64,000 nucleotides of DNA, taken from positions 1,116,001 to 1,180,000 of the forward strand of contig JAFEVB010000029.1 in the NCBI GenBank assembly GCA_032629725.1, given 5' to 3'. The notes below the pieces were generated by a model. The model worked only from the letters and a program-made list of their open reading frames with translations. It had not been told where the DNA came from and searched no databases. The stretch comes from Gremmenia infestans (lineage: Eukaryota > Ascomycota > Leotiomycetes > Helotiales > Hamatocanthoscyphaceae). Positions 54,907-64,000 of the stretch are shown in pieces (position 1 is the stretch's first letter; the number at the start of each line of letters is the position of its first letter). A program made the translations under genes and the position numbers.

Positions 54907-55857
54907 CTAACTCCTCTTCCTCTTCCCGTCCTCCTCCATCGCCACCCTCACACTCCCAATCAACATACCAGTCAACCAACTATCAGGTATACACTGCGTA
55001 AAGCCACGCACAAGCCAATGCGCACACCAGCCCTCAACAACCTCATGCCCACACCCAACCCTCTGCAATGCGCTCCTAGCAAACACCCTCGCATCAGGCT
55101 GCACAATCGACACATCCCCCTTACTCGTCCCAGTCTCCGTGACCATCGCCGTCATCATCGCCAGAACCTCCACATCCCGGCCCTCCGCCACCATCTCGCG
55201 CCGCAGCGCCTTGCTGAAACTGCTATCGAACGCCTTGGTGCCCGAATACACCGATATGTACGGACTGCCCACATCGGAAATCGAGCCCATGGTCAGGATC
55301 AGCGCGGGCGTCTGCAGAATCGGGAGCACGAAATGCGTGATCAGTGCCGGGAAGCGCGCGTTCGTGTTGATAATGGCGTCGATGTCCGAGGGCTCCTCGT
55401 CCTCGTAGTTCGCAAACACGTGCCCGGACGGCGTGGTTCCCGTGCCCACGTTGTTCACCAGTACCGTGACGTGCAGGCCCTCGCACACCAGCTCCTTGAC
55501 CGCTGCTGCGATGTCGGCTGCGGTGCACGCGGTTGTGTCGAGTACCATGAGGCGGATATGCGTTTTGGGGTACGAGGCTTGGATTGAGGCGCGGACGCTG
55601 CAGAGTTTGTACGGGTTGCGGCCGTGCAGGATGATGTTGAAGCCGTGGGAGGCTAGCTCGTGCGCGTAGCCTTTGCCAATGCCATCGCTGGCGCCTGTCA
55701 CGAGAGCCCAGGGCGACTTGCCGCTGGGTGAGGTGTGGAGGTAGCGGGGGAGAGATGAGGGACGTGTGTAGATGTGGATGAAGCGTGCGGTTTTAAATAA
55801 AAGAGTGAGTAGAGTGAGGGCGCCGGTTAGGGTGAGAATGTTGGCGAAGATGCTCAT
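54907..55857 (-). CDS. short-chain dehydrogenase, 3-ketoacyl-CoA reductase/17-beta-HSD-like, 316 aa
   Basis: A single-exon gene. The ATG at 55857 is preferred over one at 56055 because it places a membrane segment (FANILTLTGALTLLTLLF) at the very N terminus, as in ER-anchored members. The NAD(P)-binding motif is TGASDGIG. The NNVG segment, a Ser in TMGSISD and the YSGTK motif complete the catalytic set. Its layout matches the very-long-chain 3-ketoacyl-CoA reductase (Ifa38/KAR) and 17-beta-hydroxysteroid dehydrogenase type. The length is a little below Ifa38-type enzymes. The tail KRKRS is basic and could retain the protein in the ER. A substrate other than 3-ketoacyl-CoA is quite possible. 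The opposite strand is open across it, an effect of its GC-rich codon choice. Confidence 0.85.
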   Translation of the reverse strand: MSIFANILTLTGALTLLTLLFKTARFIHIYTRPSSLPRYLHTSPSGKSPWALVTGASDGIGKGYAHELASHGFNIILHGRNPYKLCSVRASIQASYPKTHIRLMVLDTTACTAADIAAAVKELVCEGLHVTVLVNNVGTGTTPSGHVFANYEDEEPSDIDAIINTNARFPALITHFVLPILQTPALILTMGSISDVGSPYISVYSGTKAFDSSFSKALRREMVAEGRDVEVLAMMTAMVTETGTSKGDVSIVQPDARVFARSALQRVGCGHEVVEGWCAHWLVRGFTQCIPDSWLTGMLIGSVRVAMEEDGKRKRS

Positions 55858-58219
55858 GTTGGTATTGATCTTGATATTGATATTGGCGGTCTCGTGACCT
55901 TCAAGGCCAATGCGGGGGGTTTCAGAGATTGGTGATGCAGCGTAAGGGCATGCTGATATATTTTTCCCTTCTTTTTCTTTTCCCAGAAGTGAGGAATGGC
56001 GAGGAATGAGGGAGATGGATGTTTTGTATACGTCGATTGATATTAGATGCGGCATCCCTTGAAGTGGCAGGTGTTGCTGGCTATTGGGGGATTTTCGCTA
56101 CTAGGAGCGGATGTGGTGTTGTCCGGTGATGGCTGTCTTTGTAGGGCTCTAGCTCCCTCGCATTTCCATTGAAGATCTCAGCTCTGTGTTATTAATAAAT
56201 AAACAGATAAATCAATCGGGCGCATCCAAAGAAAGGAAAAGAGCTTTGCTATTAATGGACGCAAGCCTGTCCAGCAGGCTCTTGGAAATAGGAAAGAGAT
56301 TGAGAGGGTTGTCCTGTCGTTGTTTTTGAGTGAGGGCGGGAATGTTTGAGCGTCCCCTGCATGAGTCATGTGACTGTCACTTCGCCTTGGACACTCAACT
56401 GACACTTGTCTCGGAAGGAGCTGCTTCCATATTTCTTGGCGTTGATCTAAGGGGAAGCCACACGAATGGAATCAAGGGAACGGGATAAAGCTTGTTCTGA
56501 AGGCAACTTTACGCGCCACTTGGAAACTGGTGATGCTTCGTTTTTAGTGTCCGCTTCTGGCCCTGGAGCGAGGATGAATTTTGTGATATGGCTGACATAA
56601 GCAGTTAGCTAAGTCTAAGAGTGGCTAGCATCATATCTCACTTCACAACATCAACTTCAGTCCGTAACACCTTAAATCTCTCGAATATGCTACTTCACCC
56701 TACTTTGTTCTTCATTTGGTGGCAGGGGTAGAGTATTAGACTAGGGCTAAACATATGGAAAGCGGTGAGAGTGAACTGTAGACTGGTCCAGCTAGTGACG
56801 GTTGAAGTGGTTAAAGGTGAACCGCAGCTGCCGTCGTTTCTATTCTTATTAGATCCTTGATTAGGCAAATAAGGTCCCTCTATGAATTTAAGCCAGCTTG
56901 AGTAGGCGCTGGTAAGAAGTGGGAGGAAGACGCATAGAGAAATCGTTCGAGTTGCTTTCTCCGATCGTCACCATATCCAAACACCGCCGCAGTTGCGATA
57001 TGGAAGCCCAAGATAAGTTGCTTTGAAATAATCGATGATTTGTTTTGCATGCATTTGACCTCTGATTGCCGTTATTTTTGGTTGGTTTATAAGTTGGCCA
57101 ATTCGATTCTCGAGTATCTTTTTACGTCTTTGGTGTAATTTTGAAATTATGCATCCAGGATCTAGACGAGTCTTCCGCCCAACTCCTCGTTTATGCTGAA
57201 CGACGTTGGAGGATGAAAAGAGTAGCAGTCTTAACCGTTGGTTGTGATTTGGTCACCAGAATCAAGCTACAAAGAAGTCACCTCTTCCTTGACGAGCTTA
57301 TGTTTCTGGCGTTGATGAACTGTACCGAGTGATACTGTGTGCAAACATATGCCTTATATCATAAAAGCAGAGCGAACAAGCAAAAAATATTATCATTATT
57401 AGACAAGAAAGTAAAGAGAGTCTCCCAGTGGAGGTGGAGCTGTTGGAAAGTCAAAATTGCGTTCAAGCATTACACGTGACCAGCCCCCTTTTGCCTGACG
57501 ACCAGTGCAATCGAGGGATTGGGACATGCACCTCTACATATAATGTTATAAATGCGAAGCCAAATGTTCAAGGACCATCGAGCACTCCGGATCCTTCTTC
57601 ATAGGCAGGAGTAGTAAATTTCTGCTCCAATGCGTCACGCTTTGGGAAACCTCGGCATTGAATATTGAAACAGTGTATATATTCAAATAGGCACCTTATC
57701 AACAAAAAACTGTCATGGTACATGGATATAATTGTATTGTACGGCCCTGCTGAATAAGTAGTTAAGAGATATACCGAAATACTATAAATGAAATGTTCCG
57801 CTCCACGGGCCATGAGTCTGTATATATGAGTAACTCTATATATGGCACAGCCATTATTTTTGCACTTCTGGTCCTTTTTAGTCGTTTTTTGGTCTTTTCT
57901 TTTTTGACCGTTTTGGCAACATCGCGCTGTCTCCTTCCTGAAGCGACTCAAGCGAGTTCGGATATGAATGGTGGCTCCAAGAAGAATTCACAGCCTTCAT
58001 GCATATGGAAGGAAAGAACGCCCACAACTTTTCAAGTCCAGGTGAATTGAACGACATGCAATATGAACTTGTGCGCCATATGCATCTTTTCAACAAACCT
58101 TCTTGCATACAAATCAAGCGCTTCTTCCGCGACATATCTCTTCCGATATTTTGGACATAGCCCAACTTGTTGACCCTCAAAGACCTACTATACGACTTCG
58201 TCAGCATCACAGAAGCAAA
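55858..58219. other. 2.4-kb gene-free interval
   Basis: The interval should include the promoters of the SDR (-) and of the tandem-domain gene (+). A CACGTGA site is at 57473-57479. Small open frames (for example near 57141-57332 and 57793-58050) show no recognisable product. Nothing repetitive stands out. Confidence 0.45.
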
Positions 58220-60700
58220 ATGCCACAAAAGAAGGGAGTCAAGGCCAAGGCCTCACGGCATGGACTGCGCAGCACAAATGCACTTTCGCAGCCTGTCAGT
58301 ATACGTAGGGCGCTCCCATACCTACTCACTTGCCTACATTAACATACTAAGTAGCACGAGCCAGCTCCCAACAGACCATTGGAGAAGGCTTCTGTCAGAG
58401 TAAGCGCAAAGCCTCCGAGCTTTCAACGTCACAGGACAATCTTGCAGATAACCAACCCACACAACGCAACGAGACGAGCAACAGGGCGTTGCATGGGCGC
58501 TCTCCAGCGCAGGCCAACAAACTCCTTCGACCTTTTGGCGCACTTGTTGATAAAACGATTGATGCATACGACGATCTTCCGGAAGACGTACAGAACGTTT
58601 GGCACTCCATGTTAGACCTAGATAAACGGAAGAGCGACTTGCGACGCATTGGACAAGGATATGCTCATACCCCGGTCAACCCTCAAGCTCCATTCCAAGC
58701 ACCGTTTCAGACGACTGATCCTACTCAGATTCCTCCCCTCGATCCTTCTCAACAACCAAGTTTCGAAGCTTTTGAGAAAATATGCCAAGATATCGGGGAT
58801 AGTGATGGTGCTGCTCAACCAGAGCGAATCCAAGAGGCCTGGAAGATTGTGCAAGACCTTGACATAGTCTCCTGCCTTGAGAAATTCTGCCGGATGATGT
58901 GGTATTTGCAAGATGAAGCGCTTGAGCAATCGGAGAAACTCGTATACTTGAGAGGATCCTCAGATGCGCATTATCGTCTCAATTATCTGCAATACCATTA
59001 TACCCCTCACAAGGATCCCGAGAGGTTGCAAGAAATGCATGGATGTATGCAGTATTTCCGAAAAGCGTTCGATGGTGTTTCGGCAAATGAAATCTTCGAG
59101 GAGAGAACTGGCAAGGTTCGAGATCTCATACCGTCAATCCAGCCGGAAAACTATGATCCCTTGGTTAGAGCCATCAATAAAGAGTATAAAAAAGAGACAG
59201 GAAGAGAGGGTGTTATCCAAGAGGGCTGGAACTGGGCGAAGCTCCTCAAATCTGGTGTAGTCTGGATGGCTTGGTGTGAAGCCTTTTCAAGTCGACAATC
59301 CTCCCTTGACCGAGGTATTCTGTTACTTCTCATGGTCGTCGGACAGCGACACAACTTCCCAAGGCCAGAAGATAACGACAATTGGAATCCTACTGGCGCC
59401 GATGCGATTGGCAAACAGCCTTTCTGGGTTGCCGAGTATATCAAAGTCTACTTTCCCAAGTTTATGCAGATGGCTCAGGCTTTGGATGACTGGGTTGTGG
59501 ATTTCTACGTCGACGCACGCGTGGATGAAGGTTCTCGGCGGAAAATTGAAAATGAACTCAGAGGGATCGTCATGGGAGAGCCGCGCTTAGGGACTTCATT
59601 ATCTGATTCCGATGATACCGGTATGCCACGAATTCTGTTGATATATGTCAGACATGCTGACTTCTTAACTTGTAGATTACGTGTCGGAGAATGACACGGA
59701 GGCCCTGCACGTTCTCGACGAAGACACCTCTCGAACCTCGCAAATACTTGCTGAAGACTTGAGTAAACTGAGTACAGAGTCGAAATTTATGGGTGCTGCC
59801 CAACTCATAGACCTTGATGACATTCCCTCCGATATGTCTCAAAATCCAAAGTTCTTGAACTTCGAGCAGATATGCAGGAAAGTCGGGGCTGATGGCCGGA
59901 TTGTAGACCCAGGGCACATCAAACATGCCTACCTGATGATCGAAAACCTAGACACGGACTCCTGTATTGAGACTCTTCGTGAGATGACAATGTTTCTATG
60001 GGTTGAAGGGAGTCAGGGGGAGCAAAGAGGAGAACCGGGAATTGCCCAATGCAACCTCAAAGACACCAAGGTTCCACATGAGTTGTTCTACAACATACAA
60101 GGATACTACACGAAATCCAACTCGGATATTTTCGAGATGCACAGACATCTTGATTGTTTCCGCGAGGCATTCGATGGCGTGGCGATGTGCGAATATATCG
60201 AGGAAAAGATCCGCCAGCCTCCTCCACAAATCCTGAATACCAAGGGCGACATACGCTACGATCTGCTGAAAGTCTTCAACAAAGAACGCGAGGCAGTTAA
60301 GAAGAAAGGCCGGATTCTAGAAGGTTGGGACTGGACAGAGGCTATTCGTCAGTCTATGATCTGGACGAACTGGTGCAAGGCTTTCTCAAGCAAGAAGCGG
60401 TCCTGCGACCGGGGCATACTCTTGCTACTCATCGCCATCATGAAGCCCGTTGACTTCCCTGGCCAATACCTGACGCGAAACGCTTACGTTGCGTGGTACC
60501 TGACGGGTGGCGATGCCTCTAGTTGTGATATTTCTTGGATCGCGGAGTATGTTAAGCAGCATATGCCTGAGTTTATGCAGATGAGTGAGGTGTTAGATAA
60601 GTGGGCTTTGTTGATTTATAAAAAGGCATATCTGTCTCCTGCTGATCGGAGGATGATGGAAAAGGAACTTAGAGCTGTTGTTCGTGGGTCGGAGAACTAG
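58220..60700 (+). CDS. protein of two tandem copies of an unrecognised ~275-residue domain, 789 aa
   Basis: Three exons join in phase: 58220-58298, 58355-59620 and 59676-60700. The first intron (56 nt) ends with a TACTAAG branch word near the acceptor; the second restores DDTDYVSEND. A basic N-terminal segment (KKGVKAKASRHGLR) may be nuclear. The same domain appears twice, at about 160-434 and 505-786. Matched blocks are FEAFEKICQDIG and FLNFEQICRKVG; CMQYFRKAFDGVSANE and HLDCFREAFDGVAMCE; GWNWAKLLKSGVVWMAWCEAF and GWDWTEAIRQSMIWTNWCKAF; SLDRGILLLL and SCDRGILLLL; and WVAEYIKVYFPKFMQMAQ with WIAEYVKQHMPEFMQMSE. The copies are far apart in sequence, so the duplication is old. I recognise no family. 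The domain looks all-helical, with invariant Trp and Asp-Arg-Gly positions. No membrane segment or signal is clear. Confidence 0.75.
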
Positions 60701-61418
60701 GGGGTGGATGGGGATGATTTGGAATGTATATTTTTATTTTAGTTGTAGCGTATACCCAATTTTGATTTGTAGGAATGATTCGGGACAGCTATGCGTGAGT
60801 AAGGAGTTTGTAGTGCAATTGCTTATCTCCTTCGGCTATAGTGCTTTGTAGCCTTCTATATAAAAGGTCTGCTAGTTGTATAAATAAACCCTTTAATTAT
60901 TCATTATGCTTCCTTATATTAGACGTAGAAAGCGGCTCTTACATGTACAGTGGCCTACCTGATCTAAAGTTCATATGTTGATTTTAGTAGGATTGTTCTA
61001 TTAACTTTAAAGAGTATAAAGACAACCTTAGAAATAAACACGCCTCACTAGCACAGAGCATAATAGATATAGTTTTAGGTATGATCTATTCTATTACTAT
61101 TACTATAGGCTAAAGTAAAAGAGTAGAACTAAACTATAGAATAGAATATATGTAATAATCCTGATTATGCTAAGCAATTAAGGAGAGAGGAGGAGGCCTA
61201 CTTGGACCTGATTAGGATTAGCGCTTATTATGTCCTGCACCTCGCAACATATTGGGACGGCGCATAATGCGACACCTATTTTGTAGCAGCCTTACTATCG
61301 AAAATACCACAAACGCCCTTATTAATCTCATCGACACTTCTTCCTCCTGATCCAAACTCCTCGATTTCGAGTTACTATAGCCTGCAGACCAGACCCTCGA
61401 TAGTCCTCCATCATCGCA
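60701..61418. other. AT-rich gene-free interval
   Basis: AT-rich sequence with no visible gene, between the tandem-domain gene and the NLR. The composition resembles the AT-rich tracts near 11.6 and 27.2 kb. The last ~150 bases before 61419 are the NLR leader. Confidence 0.5.
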
Positions 61419-64000
61419 ATGTCGGGTGCCGAAGTGCTGGCAGTGGTTGGAATCATTGCCAATATCACAGCACTTGTTGATTTCGGTCTTGAAGTGTACG
61501 ATCGAGCCACAGCCTTTAATGATGGAGCCTCCAATATACCGAAAGCCTTTCGAAGCACGGCAGAGGTGCTACCACTTGTGAAAACCACCTTGCAACAAAC
61601 GGAAAAGCGCATCCAAGAAGGCGACGTGGACATCGAAAGTTGTCAAGGCCTGACCAAGGTTTTGCATAGCTGCCTGGAAGCGCTTGCAGAGCTGAACAAT
61701 ATTTTTCAAAATGTTCTACCAAAGCAAGATGCATCAAAATTGACAAAATTTCGAAAGGCGATTTCCAGTATTCGCCAAGACAGAAAGGTAGAGGTCTTGG
61801 AGAAGGCTCTGAGAGGTCACATCGATGTACTCACCTTGTACTTCTCTTCGCAAACCCTATCGATTACCCAAATATCCCAAGCTGTAAATTCGATTTCAGA
61901 GCGAGACAACTCGCAGAGAAAGCCACTATTTCTTGTTCGGTACCCGAAAGAGAAGGACTTTATCGGACGTGAAGATGTTATGCTCGAGATCTCCCAGCGT
62001 TTTGAACAAAATGTTTCAAGAGTCGCCATCTGTGGTATCGGCGGTGTAGGGTAAGTGCTTCAAAACATTTGGATCTAGAGAAGGCTGACTGGTGATGAGG
62101 AAATCGCGTATCGCTATTGAGTATTCCTATCAATACAAGGATCAGCATCCGACTTCTCATGTTTTCTGGGTCTACGGTGGCAGTCGCAGCAGACTGGCTG
62201 AGGCGTACCATGAAATTGCAAAAGAACTGAGAATCCCAGGATTGGGTCAGCCAAATGTCGACGTCTTGACGCTAGTTTCGGACTGGCTAAGCGAAGAATC
62301 GAATGGATCATTTCTCATGATACTAGACAACGCTGATGATGCCGAAATATGGGAGAAGAGCGGAAGTCCTTCCGAGAAACCTTTGATCAACTATCTACCC
62401 CGTGCTGATCACGGGTCAGTCTTGATCACCACAAGAAATTCCCAACTTGGAAGAACCATATCGAAACGTAAAAGTGTTGAAGTAACCATTCTCAACCCCG
62501 AAGATTCCGTCACTCTCTTACAGAGCAAGATCTCTGAAGATGATGAGCTGACCGAAGCACACTCCAAAGAAATCATAGAGATCCTTGGCTATCTCCCTTT
62601 GGCAATCACTCAAGCAGCGGCATACTTGGGTCAAATTGAAACTTCTGTCGCTGAGTATCTTGAGCTCTTGAGATCCAGCAAGGCGGATGAAGCCGATCTT
62701 CTAGTCCATGGACGCTACGACGACAGCCGCGATCCAGATATCCCGAATGCGGTCTTTCATACATGGAAGGTCTCCTTCGACCAGATTTCTCGACAAAGCC
62801 CTCGTGCTGGAGCCATCCTTTCCACAATGGCCCTTCTCGACCGGCAAGCCGTTCCACTAGGCCTCTTAAGAGAAGAAGAAGAAGATGAGTTGGATATTCG
62901 AGAGGCAGTCCAGAAACTCAAGTCCTTTTCTCTTATTACCGAGCAGGTCAAGAACAAAGTCTTTGGGATGCATAGACTTGTCCAGTTATCAATCCAATGG
63001 CACCTGCAAAGTCAAAGAAGCCTAGAAAGTTGGCAAGAAAAAGCCCTGGCTTGCGTAGTATCGTATTTACCAGGCTGCGATGAGAATGAAACATTAGAGT
63101 ACTACAATGTATATCTCCCCCACGCGTATCTGGTACGTAATTATAAGTTCACCAGCAGGGACTGCCGATGTCAGCTTATAAAGCTCATTGACTTCCTCGG
63201 AAGTTACCATTCTATCCACGACAACTACACATCCGCGAGTCAGGATTATCGACAGATGGTAGAGCTTCAACAGTCTACACTAGGTGAGGAGCATGAAGAA
63301 ACAGTGAAAGGAATGTTGGACCTGGGATTTGCCCTTGCATATGATGATAATGAAGACGAAGCCGACCAGCTGTTTGATCGTGCTCTGATGCTATCGGAGC
63401 ACATGTCTGCGGATACAAAGATTACGGTCTTCACTAGATGCGCAAAAAATCTAGCAAACCATGACAAATCCGAAGAGTCTCATAGCCTTTACCAAAAAGC
63501 TTTGCAAACGGCGACTGATCATTATGGGCACGAAAGCCTCCGTGCTGCCCAGACGATGATCAATGTATCACGGCAGTACCATCTTAAGGGACGATATCAG
63601 GAAGCGGAGAAATTACAACGGCAAGCCATTGCGAATCTAGAGGCTCTTGATGGAGACCCGGATGAGGGACGTTGGCGTCTTCACGAGTATATGTCGGCTT
63701 TAGCAGAAACGCTGCATGAAGCCGGGAGTTATACCGAGGCTTTGAAACTCGAGGAGACGATTATGTCTTTTTACCATAAACGCCAAGGTCCAGCAGCTAG
63801 GAAAACCTTGGCTTCGAGAGCTCGTATTCTCAACGGCTTGAGAGAAACAGGCCAACTGGAAAAGGCTGAGGGATATGGAAGAGATATTCTCCGCCTAGCA
63901 GGCGACACGCTGGAGTATGACGACCCACTCTTTTGTAAACTCCGAGAAGCAGTTGCAAAATGCTTCGAAGACCTGGAACTTTATGATGAGGCTGAGATAT
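61419..64000 (+). CDS. SesA - NB-ARC - TPR NLR protein (3' end beyond the window)
   Basis: Exon 1 (61419-62050) and exon 2 (62100 to the window end) join in phase; splicing restores the P-loop GIGGVGKS (Lys212) at the exon border. The first ~120 residues are the SesA-type domain: it opens with EVLAVVGIIANITALVDFGL and continues as amphipathic helices. A linker with FIGREDVMLEI leads into an NB-ARC domain with Walker B SFLMILDNADD, the RNBS-like VLITTRN, GYLPLAITQAAAYL and a winged-helix region ending in MHRLVQLSIQWHL. TPR-type helical repeats follow (DYRQMVELQQSTLGEEHEE, SLYQKALQTATDHYG, EAEKLQRQAIANLEAL) and continue past base 64000. Family knowledge: such proteins act in fungal heterokaryon incompatibility or immunity. 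The TPR copies are diverged. The end is missing, so total length is unknown. Confidence 0.9.

Noticed and set aside
54823..55587. Long plus-strand open frame opposite the short-chain dehydrogenase
   Set aside because: It is rich in His, Arg and Pro with no domain, and mirrors the GC-rich codon third positions of the clear SDR on the minus strand.
57141..57332. Small plus-strand open frame upstream of the tandem-domain gene
   Set aside because: Only 63 codons, no motif, and not linkable by plausible splice sites to a neighbouring exon.

Overview
This window is nuclear DNA of a filamentous ascomycete, most likely of the Pezizomycotina. The genes are monocistronic on both strands, with introns of roughly 50-240 nt, GTAAGT-like donors and CTAAC/CTGAC-like branch points. 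The families are typical of these fungi: SesA- and SesB-type NLR proteins, an alpha/beta-hydrolase-CorA fusion, a fungal complex I 17.8-kDa-type subunit, a GH128 wall glucanase and a FacC-like carnitine acetyltransferase. Family placement rests on recognised motifs only; no search was run. Class-level placement (Leotiomycetes-like) is a guess.

Layout. 0-9 kb: a TGL1/YEH-type steryl ester hydrolase (+) and a large alpha/beta-hydrolase-NACHT-WD40 NLR (-). 10-20 kb: a broken fructosamine-kinase gene, a histidine phosphatase of the SHB17 type, a hypothetical coiled-coil gene, a protein that seems to fuse an inactivated trypsin-like protease to an RRM, and a cytidine deaminase. 20-27.4 kb: an accessory-looking island with an AT-rich degenerate repeat array, a coiled-coil orphan, a CCHC zinc-knuckle protein with internal repeats, and a Q/N-rich FG-repeat protein. 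27.4-35 kb: RAD57 and a C2H2 transcription factor behind a 2.8-kb gene-free interval. 35-44 kb: the alpha/beta-hydrolase-CorA fusion, the ER exchange factor SIL1, a short chromodomain protein, a complex I subunit and a SET-domain protein. 45-56 kb: carnitine acetyltransferase, GH128 glucanase, SPT2 (probably with a 6-nt first coding exon) and a short-chain dehydrogenase. 58-64 kb: a protein built from two tandem copies of an unrecognised ~275-residue domain, then a SesA-NB-ARC-TPR NLR that runs off the window.

The genes do not form one pathway. Housekeeping genes (RAD57, SIL1, SPT2, complex I subunit, cytidine deaminase) alternate with accessory genes. Three of the accessory genes belong to architectures tied to fungal non-self recognition or membrane signalling. 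The best candidates for something undescribed are the pseudoprotease-RRM fusion (15250-18135) and the tandem-domain protein (58220-60700).
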